Shown: in pieces, positions 1 to 5,164 of the stretch
Numbering within the stretch: the first letter of the stretch is position 1
How the letters are laid out: the number at the start of each line of letters is the position of its first letter
Assembly: GCA_029549705.1 (NCBI GenBank)
Contig: JAKPIR010000204.1
Span: 1 to 5,164, forward strand
From: Pseudomonadota bacterium
GTDB taxonomy: Bacteria; Pseudomonadota; Gammaproteobacteria; Burkholderiales; Methylophilaceae
Direction: 5' to 3'
DNA length: 5,164 nt
The notes under the pieces: generated by a model
The model's input: only the letters and a program-made list of their open reading frames with translations
Database searches by the model: none
Told to the model about the DNA's origin: nothing
Program-made: the position numbers and the translations under genes

Positions 1-677
1 ATACCATGTTCAACCAATACATTGACGCGATAGCGTCCGAAAAAGCTCTCGCTCAATAATGCGTCTATATTTGCCTCCCCCTCGCTGCCAAGGTTTGGCT
101 GCCAGGCATCTAAATACTCCAAAACATCTTGTTTAAGCAGTTTGAAATAATTAGTTAGAGATGCATGCGCCTGTATGAACGCAATTTTACTGGTGATTAA
201 ATTGACTTGCGTCTCTAAAAACGCCTGTATCGATTTGAGTGAATTTTCCTTCACTTTAGCTTCAAGCAGTTTGGGCAGCGCCTTCGCTAACTGCCGAATA
301 AATTCATCTTGCGCCTGCTTTAATTGTGTGCCAACGCCAGCGGGTAGCTTGATAAATAAAGGCTTACCCGTTAAGTCAAACTGATAAAGTGCAATTAAGT
401 CAGTGGGGCTTGCGAGCTTTTCTGCAACCTCTTGCATAGCACTTAACATCAGGGTTGTGCGCCCAGTTCCTGGCTCACCTAACACCAGCAAATTAAAGCC
501 AGCCTGCTGAATATTCAAACCAAATTCTGCTGCCTTTTTGGCCTCAGATTGCGCCACCCAAGCTTGATGCTGTGCGCTTTTGCTCTCTGCTGAAATAAGT
601 GCTGACGTATCTGCAAAATTAAATTGCTGGGCAGAAATATTCAGTGTTAATTGTTGTGGTGATAAAAATTGTGACAT
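1..677 (-). CDS. Lon-family AAA+ protease (LonB/YcbZ-like), N-terminal 225 residues, cut by window edge
   Basis: My own translation of the minus strand from the ATG at 677-675 stays open to position 1, so the gene continues beyond the left edge and only 225 residues are seen. The N-terminal AAA region matches the Lon-related family with a built-in helical insertion (AAA_32/PF13654 type): an EAKKAAEFGLNIQQAGFN stretch (about 45-62), a Walker A-like GEPGTGRTT (67-75), then a YQFDLTGKPLFIKLPAG segment (98-114) corresponding to the family's 'NF..P..P..LPAG' signature. Residues 115-190 look helical, as expected for the LonB-type insertion. The Walker B, sensor residues and the Ser-Lys protease dyad would lie outside the window. 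The family degrades proteins with ATP in the cytoplasm; the role here is inferred. The start is supported by an AAGG four bases upstream (685-682). The Walker A has Arg where Lys is classical. The gene follows moaE in the same direction after 121 bp containing REP-like hairpins, so it may have its own promoter. Confidence 0.85.
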   Translation of the reverse strand, partial: MSQFLSPQQLTLNISAQQFNFADTSALISAESKSAQHQAWVAQSEAKKAAEFGLNIQQAGFNLLVLGEPGTGRTTLMLSAMQEVAEKLASPTDLIALYQFDLTGKPLFIKLPAGVGTQLKQAQDEFIRQLAKALPKLLEAKVKENSLKSIQAFLETQVNLITSKIAFIQAHASLTNYFKLLKQDVLEYLDAWQPNLGSEGEANIDALLSESFFGRYRVNVLVEHG

Positions 678-716
678 ATTGCCTTGTTATTTTAGGTTGT
701 ATTTTTATGAATGGCT

Positions 717-783
717 ATTCGCGATTTAAAAATCGCTCCTACAAAGAAGTTAGGTTAGTCGCAAATTTTTAAGTTGCGAAATT
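717..783. repeat. Pair of degenerate REP-like palindromes, head to head
   Basis: Two imperfectly related hairpin units lie in the moaE-lon gap. The left unit, read on the minus strand, has the head GTAGGAGCG (742-734) followed by a perfect 7-bp stem (721-727 with 730-736) and the tail TCGCGAA. The right unit, read on the plus strand, starts with TAGG (751-754) and has a 9-position stem (759-767 with 771-779, one mismatch) with tail GCGAA. Both share the core ATTTTTAA, so they are probably copies of one element, the right one decayed. The head and tail resemble REP sequences mobilised by RAYT (TnpA_REP) transposases. No such transposase is in the window. In mRNA they could fold after the moaE stop codon and protect or attenuate the transcript. 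Confidence 0.65.
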
Positions 784-798
784 CTGTAGTCATCATCG

Positions 799-1251
799 CT
801 ATTTTTTCCAGCGATTACGGGCAGTTTCATCGGTCTCTTTCGCATCCAGCCACTGCTCACCCTCATCCGTAGTTTCTTTTTTCCAAAACGGCGCTTCTGT
901 TTTTAAATAATCCATGATGAATTCACAGGCGTTAAACGCTTCCCCTCGATGCGCACTGCTGACGGCTACCAGCACAATTTGGTCTAGCGGATTTAACGTG
1001 CCTACACGATGAATAATCGTGGCATCCATGATATTCCAGCGGCTTTTTGCTTGGGTCACAATGGCTTCTAAGGATTTTTCAGTCATGCCAGGATAATGCT
1101 CTAACGTGAGCGCGGCCACCATATTGCCCTCGTTTAAATCGCGTACCTGACCCACAAAACTCACCACGGCCCCAACATCAGGACGGGCAAGCCGCAACTT
1201 GCTGATTTCAAAACCCGCATCAAAGTCTTGAATTTGTACACGTATGGTCAT
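799..1251 (-). CDS. moaE: Molybdopterin synthase catalytic (large) subunit MoaE
   Basis: MoaE dimerises and binds two MoaD chains in the cytoplasm. The complex transfers sulfur from the MoaD thiocarboxylate to cyclic pyranopterin monophosphate (precursor Z), making the dithiolene of molybdopterin for the molybdenum cofactor. The 150 residues match the family length (E. coli 150). Visible signatures are GAVVSFVGQVRD (27-38), LTLEHYPGMTEK (48-59), the HR pair in SSAHRGEAF (98-106), and FIMDYLKTEAPFWKKE (111-126), which contains the two conserved lysines, here K117 and K124, equivalent to the active-site K119 and K126 of E. coli. The family ending DxxARxRW is present (141-148). No Shine-Dalgarno is clear before the ATG, and no in-frame ATG lies just upstream. 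moaD lies 135 bp upstream with a REP pair between, so moaE may be read both from the rmuC-moaD transcript and from a local promoter. Confidence 0.97.
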   Translation of the reverse strand: MTIRVQIQDFDAGFEISKLRLARPDVGAVVSFVGQVRDLNEGNMVAALTLEHYPGMTEKSLEAIVTQAKSRWNIMDATIIHRVGTLNPLDQIVLVAVSSAHRGEAFNACEFIMDYLKTEAPFWKKETTDEGEQWLDAKETDETARNRWKK

Positions 1252-1273
1252 TAAAGCATCATTTCATCAACAA

Positions 1274-1282
1274 ATTATCTCA
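1274..1282 (-). promoter_or_regulatory. Possible extended -10 promoter for moaE
   Basis: Minus strand reads TGAGATAAT (1282-1274), a TGn extension plus a five-of-six match to TATAAT. A start site near 1267 would leave a leader of about 16 nt before the moaE ATG. No good -35 hexamer lies 16-18 bp upstream, so this is a weak call; it would matter because the REP pair sits just upstream and could disturb read-through from moaD. Confidence 0.25.
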
Positions 1283-1304
1283 ATATACAGTCCAAATGCT
1301 TTTT

Positions 1305-1379
1305 GTAGCAGCGGTCCTTGACCGCGATAGAATCCTAACAGCATTCACCATTGCTTTCGCGGTCAAGGACCGCTCCTAC
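1305..1379. repeat. REP-like inverted pair (BIME-like) between moaD and moaE
   Basis: Two near-identical units face each other tail to tail. The left arm 1305-1327 and right arm 1357-1379 are reverse complements at 22 of 23 positions, including an uninterrupted 18-nt match (agcggtccttgaccgcga at 1310-1327), with a 29-nt spacer. Each unit is itself a hairpin: a 6-bp stem gcggtc/gaccgc around a 3-nt loop (1311-1325 and 1359-1373). The head reads GTAGCAGCGG on the left and GTAGGAGCGG on the right, and the tail is CGCGA. Head, short GC stem and tail are the architecture of REP elements. No T-run follows on either strand, so it is not a standard intrinsic terminator. In a moaD-moaE mRNA it could form either two small hairpins or one long stem. 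Confidence 0.85.
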
Positions 1380-1386
1380 TATAAAT

Positions 1387-1644
1387 CTAACCACCCGTGA
1401 CAGGTGGAAAAAACGCCACTTCATCACCATCATGAATTTCAGCAAAATCATCCACCAATTCATGGTTAATCGCCCCACGCACCTTGAGCTTGCCCATGAG
1501 CATTTCATGCCAAGTATCGCTGCGTTGTGCTAATAAAGCTTTGAGTTTTAGTATCGACAAGGCCTCGTCTGGCAACTCTAAATCTTCAGTTGAAAACTTC
1601 AAGGTTTCTTTTAGTCTTGCAAAATAAAATATTTTAATTTTCAT
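1387..1644 (-). CDS. moaD: Molybdopterin synthase sulfur-carrier (small) subunit MoaD
   Basis: MoaD is a ubiquitin-fold sulfur carrier. Its C-terminal glycine is adenylated by MoeB and converted to a thiocarboxylate, which MoaE uses to build molybdopterin. The 85 residues are close to the family's usual 80-85. The sequence opens with the beta strand IKIFYFARLKE (3-13), continues with a helix around 27-50 containing LKALLAQR, and ends DGDEVAFFPPVTGG (72-85), the diagnostic MoaD tail with the essential terminal Gly-Gly directly before a TAG stop. The ATG is the only start that keeps the first strand, although no clear Shine-Dalgarno precedes it. The stop of rmuC lies only 17 bp upstream on the same strand, so moaD is likely co-transcribed with rmuC and may depend on translation of rmuC. 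Its partner moaE follows after a REP-containing gap of 135 bp. No moaA, moaB, moaC or moeB is in the window. Confidence 0.95.
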   Translation of the reverse strand: MKIKIFYFARLKETLKFSTEDLELPDEALSILKLKALLAQRSDTWHEMLMGKLKVRGAINHELVDDFAEIHDGDEVAFFPPVTGG

Positions 1645-1661
1645 GATGTTATTAGTTTAAT

Positions 1662-2984
1662 TTAATCTTCTTTATCATCAATAATGTCGAGCACATCGAG
1701 CGGTTTATTGGTAAGCTCTACCCGCTCAATTTGCGCAAATCGATTTGAAATTTTCTGGCTGCTGATATGCACTTCTTGCGCATTTTCGTGCGCCTGACGA
1801 ATATTATCCGCCAGTTTTTTCATGCGTTGATCAAAGCGGCCAAAGTCTTTGCTCAATTTACCCAACTCTTCTTTAATGACATGCACCTGTTTGCGCGTTT
1901 CAACATCCTTTAGCACGGCGCGGGCCGTGTTAAGCACAGCCATGAGCGTGGTGGGCGACACCACCCACACGCGTTTGTTCATGGCGTATTCAATCACATC
2001 GTTGTGATAAGCATGCAGCTCGGCAAATACGGCTTCAGCAGGAATAAACATGACAGCGCCATCGGAGGTGACATTAGAAATGATGTATTTATTGGCAATA
2101 TCATCCACATGTTTTTTGACATCGAGCTTAAACTGCTTCTCAGCCAGCAACTGCTCGGCTTCACTGAGCTGCTTGTCAAACATGCGGTGATAATTTTCGA
2201 GCGGGAATTTGCTATCTACCGCCACGGTTCCTGTGGGTTCTGGTAAAAATAAGGCGCAATCGGCGCGCGTGCCATTTTCAAAGGTATGCTGCATGGCGAA
2301 TGAATTCACAGGCAAGACGTTACGCACCAACGCCTCTAACTGCACTTCGCCAAACGCGCCACGGCTACGTTTATCGCCCAGCAATTCTTGCAAACTCACC
2401 ACATTCGTAGTTAAACCGTCGATTTTCTTTTGCGCTTCATCAATGGTGGCCAGGCGCGCCATCACATCAATAAAAGTTTGATTGGTCTTTTTAAAGCCTT
2501 CATCCAGACGTTCTGAAACCTTGCCGCCGATGAGTTCCAGCCTGCTGTCTACGATTTTGCCCAAACCTTCAACACTTTGTGTGAGGGTGGTGGTGGCTTT
2601 GAGCATGGTGTCGTTGATGAGCGCCTGCTGCGATTTGCCCTGCTCACTCAAGGTAGTATGCAGCTTTTCCAGCACCGTTTCGCGGGTTTGTGCCAAGCTA
2701 TTGTTTTGCGCCAACTGCAACGCCTGCATGGCCTCACGTGTGGCCTGCAGTTCTGTGGCCACAGCTGATTTTAAGCGCTCGCTACTCTCTTGCGAGGCCG
2801 CATTCATGCGGTCGCCCAGCTTATTTAAGCCATCATTTAAATCAAGCAACATCGCGCGATGCTTGTCTTCAAGCTGTTGTAGTAGCAATTCAGTCGATTT
2901 ATTTTGATAACTGCGCCATAACAGCCATGCTAATAGCAACAAAATTAAAAGCGTGGCAATCCATTGTAAAGTGAGCGTATTCAT
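1662..2984 (-). CDS. rmuC: DNA recombination protein RmuC, membrane-anchored
   Basis: RmuC limits inversions and rearrangements at short inverted repeats. Its core is proposed to be related to restriction-endonuclease-fold nucleases, but its biochemical action is not settled. The 440 residues fit the family. An N-terminal membrane anchor spans about 5-23 (LTLQWIATLLILLLLAWLLW). Residues 30-200 are polar, rich in Gln, Glu, Lys and Leu, and look like a long coiled coil. The RmuC core follows: LLGDKRSRGAFGE (201-213), AVDSKFPLENY (255-265, with a D-x-K pair at 257/259), FIPAEAVFAE (313-322), and RVWVVSPTTLMAVL (338-351). A coiled C-terminal part runs from 360 to 420, and the tail is acidic. The ATG start is forced: an in-frame TAA lies four codons upstream (2996-2994), and any later start would remove the anchor. 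There is no Shine-Dalgarno. It heads the rmuC-moaD transcript and diverges from the CHASE2 gene. Confidence 0.96.
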   Translation of the reverse strand: MNTLTLQWIATLLILLLLAWLLWRSYQNKSTELLLQQLEDKHRAMLLDLNDGLNKLGDRMNAASQESSERLKSAVATELQATREAMQALQLAQNNSLAQTRETVLEKLHTTLSEQGKSQQALINDTMLKATTTLTQSVEGLGKIVDSRLELIGGKVSERLDEGFKKTNQTFIDVMARLATIDEAQKKIDGLTTNVVSLQELLGDKRSRGAFGEVQLEALVRNVLPVNSFAMQHTFENGTRADCALFLPEPTGTVAVDSKFPLENYHRMFDKQLSEAEQLLAEKQFKLDVKKHVDDIANKYIISNVTSDGAVMFIPAEAVFAELHAYHNDVIEYAMNKRVWVVSPTTLMAVLNTARAVLKDVETRKQVHVIKEELGKLSKDFGRFDQRMKKLADNIRQAHENAQEVHISSQKISNRFAQIERVELTNKPLDVLDIIDDKED

Positions 2985-2992
2985 TGAAGCGT

Positions 2993-2998
2993 ATTATA
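2993..2998 (-). promoter_or_regulatory. -10 box TATAAT of rmuC, giving a possible near-leaderless mRNA
   Basis: The minus strand carries a perfect TATAAT ending only 8 nt before the rmuC ATG. With normal -10 to start spacing, transcription would begin about 2 nt before the start codon, so the mRNA would be nearly leaderless, which agrees with the missing Shine-Dalgarno. No good TTGACA-like hexamer is found 16-18 bp upstream; the best TTG-containing one (TTGCGC, 3025-3020) is 21 bp away. Confidence 0.45.
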
Positions 2999-3099
2999 AC
3001 GGATGCGCCTAATAGTTTTGCGCAATCGTGCGAATCGCTTGTAAAACAAATATTGATTTTCATACGAAAAACGCCATGAATTTTAATCATTTTCCTCCC

Positions 3100-3114
3100 G
3101 AGAAAAATTTTCTC
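3100..3114. repeat. Perfect AT-rich palindrome in the divergent spacer
   Basis: gagaaaa (3100-3106) and ttttctc (3108-3114) are perfect inverted arms around a single A. It abuts the next palindrome directly. It lies roughly 100 bp upstream of the rmuC -10 box and 70 bp upstream of the plus-strand promoter candidate, a position where a regulator could bind. No regulator is identified. Confidence 0.5.
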
Positions 3115-3147
3115 CTCTGCAATCCTTTATTTACAAGGCTTGCAGAG
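3115..3147. repeat. Inverted repeat ctctgcaa...ttgcagag in the divergent spacer
   Basis: Eight-base perfect arms (3115-3122 and 3140-3147) are followed inward by one mismatch and a further 4-bp match (cctt 3124-3127, aagg 3135-3138), around a 7-nt AT-rich loop. It could be an operator for the divergent genes or an RNA hairpin. No T-run follows on either strand, so it is not a convincing terminator. Confidence 0.5.
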
Positions 3148-3159
3148 CATCGAAAAAGG

Positions 3160-3190
3160 TTGGAGTTAAATTTCATCCTTTTGGGATAAT
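3160..3190 (+). promoter_or_regulatory. Possible promoter for the CHASE2 gene
   Basis: GATAAT (3185-3190) is preceded by a TG one base upstream (TGGGATAAT, an extended -10). A TTGGAG (3160-3165) could act as a -35, though the 19-bp spacing is long. The predicted start near 3197 leaves about a 70-nt leader before the first CHASE2 ATG. The element follows the inverted repeat at 3115-3147, which would sit just upstream of RNA polymerase. Confidence 0.35.
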
Positions 3191-3265
3191 TTTTAATGGC
3201 CAAAATTATGATGAATAAATTAGTAATTCAGCTAAATCAAACCCACAAGTTCACCAAAAAGATTT

Positions 3266-5023
3266 ATGATTTTAGGCTTAAATCTTTCTTTGAATGCGCA
3301 AATGACTAAATTGAAACTGTTGCTCGGCCAGTGGCTTGCCAATATGACGCGCAAGCTTAAAAACAATTTTTACATTTATTTAGCTGCACTCTTTACCGTA
3401 CTGGTGCTACTGGATGCTACCGTGTTTGGTGTAGGCTTGAACATGCGCGACCGTGCGTTTGACTTTATGGTGAAATACCGCGTGATTCAACCGCAGGCTG
3501 ACCCTGACATTATTATTGTGGATATCAACGAGGCCAGTTTACATGCGTTTGCCAAAGAATTCGGCAGCTGGCCTTGGTCGCGCCAAGTCATGGGCGAATT
3601 TGTTGAAAACATTCAAACGCAAAAGCCCAAAGCCATTGTGTTTGACATACTCTTTAGTGATGCAGATATTTTCAGACCCGAAGGCGATGAATATTTTAAC
3701 GAGGTAATTTCAGGCGCTGAGAATACGTTTTTTCCTATTTTGCGCTTGGATATTAGCCAAGACCGTGAAAGTAAGCTTAAATTTTCACAAATCCCCGGCT
3801 TAAAACTAAAAGATAATACTGGCAACCAAGACGCCACTTTTGCCGCAATTTTGCCGCATTTTGATGGCGCGATTAAAGCCAATCGCCTTGGCACGCATAA
3901 TGTTTATCCCGATATTGATGGCATCGTGCGCGAATATCGCATTTACCATGATGACTACGGCTGGCTTTTGCCATCTTTACCGCTGGTGGTGGGTGATTAC
4001 GCGCAGATGAATTCATTCCCCTTGCCGCAAAACATGCTTATTAACTGGCGCGGTAAGCCTTTTAGCTATCAATATGTGCCGTTTAACGATGTATTTACTG
4101 ACCTCACCAGCAAAGTCAAAAAGCGCCCGCAAAATGAATTTACCAATAAAATTGTCATTATCGGCTCCACCGCGCCGGGGCTGTTTGACATTAAAGCAAC
4201 GGCCATGGATAAACAATTTCCGGGCGTTGAAATTTTAGCCACAGCCATTGATAACGTAAAAAATCGTGATTATTTAAAGGTGTGGCGTGGAAAAACGCCT
4301 TATATTTTATTGAGTTTGTTGTTGATTTGGCTCACCACGTTAGCCTTTTACCGCAGTATGGACCGTGACCGCTTCAACACGATTTTCACCAGCGGCCAAA
4401 TGGGGCTTTTGGTGCTATCGTACCTTGCAATCAATTTCACCAATACTTATCTTGACCTCACTGCTCCTATTTTATGGGCAGTGGCGTTTTTTGGGATTGC
4501 CAAGATTTACGCGCTCGCGAACGACCGCGCGCTGCAGCGCTGGCTGACGTTTGGTGTAAAATCGAGCGACAATAAAACACTGGCATTGGTGATGCCCATT
4601 TTGCTTGAAAGTAGCGACCCGTTAAACCATGACGCGCTCAGTGACGTCCTATTACGAAAATTTAAGCGTCAAATCGAATTAACCAGCAAAACACCGAGTA
4701 ATATTGAAGTACTGCACGGCACACAAGGCGGCATTTGGGGGCTGTTTGGCGATATGGTCATCGTCACTTGGCAATTCTCTGACCAAAAGGACGAATATGT
4801 CACCGCCGCCAAGCGTGATGCGCAACAGTTAGCGGAGGCCTTGCCCAATTTAAGCCACCAGTTGGGTCTACCAGCCAGCACTATCATTCGTTATAGCCTG
4901 CACGAAGGGCAACTTACCCATGATAGTGCGGCTGCACTCGCCTCACAATGGCGGGCACTTTTTGCGCAAGCGGTGATTAAATTAGAACAAAACGACCACG
5001 AATCATTAAAGGATTTAGCATGA
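3266..5023 (+). CDS. CHASE2-domain membrane sensor with a degenerate adenylate-cyclase-like C-terminus
   Basis: A transmembrane segment (about 36-57) leads into a periplasmic CHASE2 domain (about 58-343). Its family landmarks are DIIIVDINEASL (81-92), WPWSRQVM (102-109), AIVFDILFSD (123-132), DIDGIVREYRI (216-226), LINWRG (258-263), NKIVIIGSTAPGLFD (294-308) and FPGVEILATAID (318-329). Three further membrane segments follow at about 345-362, 376-391 and 397-416, as is usual after CHASE2, placing residues 420-585 in the cytoplasm. CHASE2 senses unknown extracellular signals. Known CHASE2 proteins often end in a cyclase, kinase or GGDEF domain. Here the tail resembles a class III nucleotide cyclase (FGDMVIVTW at 494-502, RYSLHEG at 542-548) but lacks the first metal-binding Asp and the final catalytic part. 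The start is uncertain: ATGs at 3266, 3302 and 3344 are all in frame before the first membrane segment, and none has a strong ribosome site. The stop overlaps the next gene. Confidence 0.9.
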   Translation: MILGLNLSLNAQMTKLKLLLGQWLANMTRKLKNNFYIYLAALFTVLVLLDATVFGVGLNMRDRAFDFMVKYRVIQPQADPDIIIVDINEASLHAFAKEFGSWPWSRQVMGEFVENIQTQKPKAIVFDILFSDADIFRPEGDEYFNEVISGAENTFFPILRLDISQDRESKLKFSQIPGLKLKDNTGNQDATFAAILPHFDGAIKANRLGTHNVYPDIDGIVREYRIYHDDYGWLLPSLPLVVGDYAQMNSFPLPQNMLINWRGKPFSYQYVPFNDVFTDLTSKVKKRPQNEFTNKIVIIGSTAPGLFDIKATAMDKQFPGVEILATAIDNVKNRDYLKVWRGKTPYILLSLLLIWLTTLAFYRSMDRDRFNTIFTSGQMGLLVLSYLAINFTNTYLDLTAPILWAVAFFGIAKIYALANDRALQRWLTFGVKSSDNKTLALVMPILLESSDPLNHDALSDVLLRKFKRQIELTSKTPSNIEVLHGTQGGIWGLFGDMVIVTWQFSDQKDEYVTAAKRDAQQLAEALPNLSHQLGLPASTIIRYSLHEGQLTHDSAAALASQWRALFAQAVIKLEQNDHESLKDLA

Positions 5024-5164
5024 AACCATTCAATTTTTCCCACACAAGAAAATGGCTACTGTGCGCGTTATTACTGCCCGCCATGAGTATTGCGGCAGAA
5101 TTAGGCACAGCACTCAAAGCAGACACCTTACGTGTAGAGCCATTTTCTGATGCTAAAACCGTAG
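5020..5164 (+). CDS. Exported protein, probable SH3-type periplasmic domain, N-terminal 48 residues, cut by window edge
   Basis: The ATG overlaps the CHASE2 stop as ATGA (5020-5023) and is preceded by AAAGGA (5008-5013) at good spacing, so the start is firm and translation is probably coupled to the sensor gene. The first 26 residues form a Sec signal peptide: basic start with Arg10 and Lys11, hydrophobic core WLLCALLLPAM (12-22), and a cleavage region SIAA (23-26). After it, LKADTLRVEPFSDAKTV (32-48) resembles the opening of a bacterial SH3-type domain (the 'a..LNVR..Ps..s.vv' pattern), but too little is visible to be sure. A periplasmic location would put it beside the CHASE2 sensor domain, so it could modulate or report to it; this is inference from gene order. 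It continues beyond the right edge. Confidence 0.75.
   Translation, partial: MKPFNFSHTRKWLLCALLLPAMSIAAELGTALKADTLRVEPFSDAKTV

Noticed and set aside
175..384. Plus-strand 69-codon open frame at the left edge
   Set aside because: It is antisense to the Lon-like gene, whose family motifs are clear on the minus strand.
1305..1379. Intrinsic terminator between moaD and moaE, or terminal inverted repeats of a tiny insertion sequence
   Set aside because: No T-run follows the stem on either strand, and the 29-nt spacer is too short for any mobile gene. Internal hairpins and the shared GTAGGAGCG head fit REP-like elements better.
2482..2907. A 141-codon plus-strand open frame opposite rmuC, with smaller ones nearby (2209-2481, 2577-2768, 2690-2974)
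   Set aside because: They lie antisense to the coiled-coil and core region of rmuC, are rich in Ser/Cys/Arg as shadow frames are, and match no family. rmuC is certain on the other strand.
3115..3147. Bidirectional terminator
   Set aside because: It lies between divergent gene starts rather than ends, and neither side has a T-tract.
3613..3894. Minus-strand open frames inside the CHASE2 gene (3613-3894, 4013-4216, 4669-4887)
   Set aside because: They are shadows of a well-supported CHASE2 reading frame, with no domain or ribosome site.
4569..5023. Frameshift or pseudogene truncating an active cyclase domain
   Set aside because: The stop codon overlaps the next gene's start, which has a good ribosome site, so the short tail looks like the native end of the protein and not a recent break.

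Overview
The window reads as ordinary chromosomal DNA from a Gram-negative proteobacterium of moderate, slightly AT-leaning base composition. The gene types (an inner-membrane RmuC, a Tat/Sec-era molybdopterin synthase pair, a CHASE2 sensor followed by an exported protein) and the AT-rich spacers with weak Shine-Dalgarno sequences suggest a betaproteobacterium, perhaps of the Methylophilaceae/Methylotenera type. That taxonomic guess rests on general resemblance only.

Layout: positions 1-2984 hold four genes on the minus strand, read from right to left: rmuC (DNA recombination/rearrangement-limiting protein), moaD and moaE (small and large subunits of molybdopterin synthase), and the N-terminal part of a Lon-family AAA+ protease that runs off the left edge. 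rmuC and moaD are 17 bp apart and probably co-transcribed. The moaD-moaE gap (135 bp) and the moaE-lon gap (121 bp) each carry a pair of REP-like palindromes in inverted orientation. Three of the four units share a GTAG(G/C)AGCG head, while the fourth is degenerate. These are the only clear mobile/repeat-type DNA in the window.

A 281-bp divergent spacer (2985-3265) separates rmuC from two plus-strand genes. It holds a perfect TATAAT so close to the rmuC ATG that the mRNA could be almost leaderless, two adjacent palindromes, and an extended -10 promoter candidate for the plus strand. The plus-strand genes are a 585-residue CHASE2 membrane sensor and, overlapping it by ATGA, the start of an exported protein that looks like an SH3-type periplasmic protein (cut by the right edge).

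The most interesting point is the C-terminal 150 residues of the CHASE2 protein. They line up with a class III adenylate cyclase domain (GD motif, R-x-S-x-H-x-G motif) but lack the first metal-binding Asp and the terminal catalytic segment. This suggests a pseudo-cyclase output domain coupled to a periplasmic sensor and a co-translated exported partner. No tRNA, rRNA, CRISPR or insertion sequence is visible.
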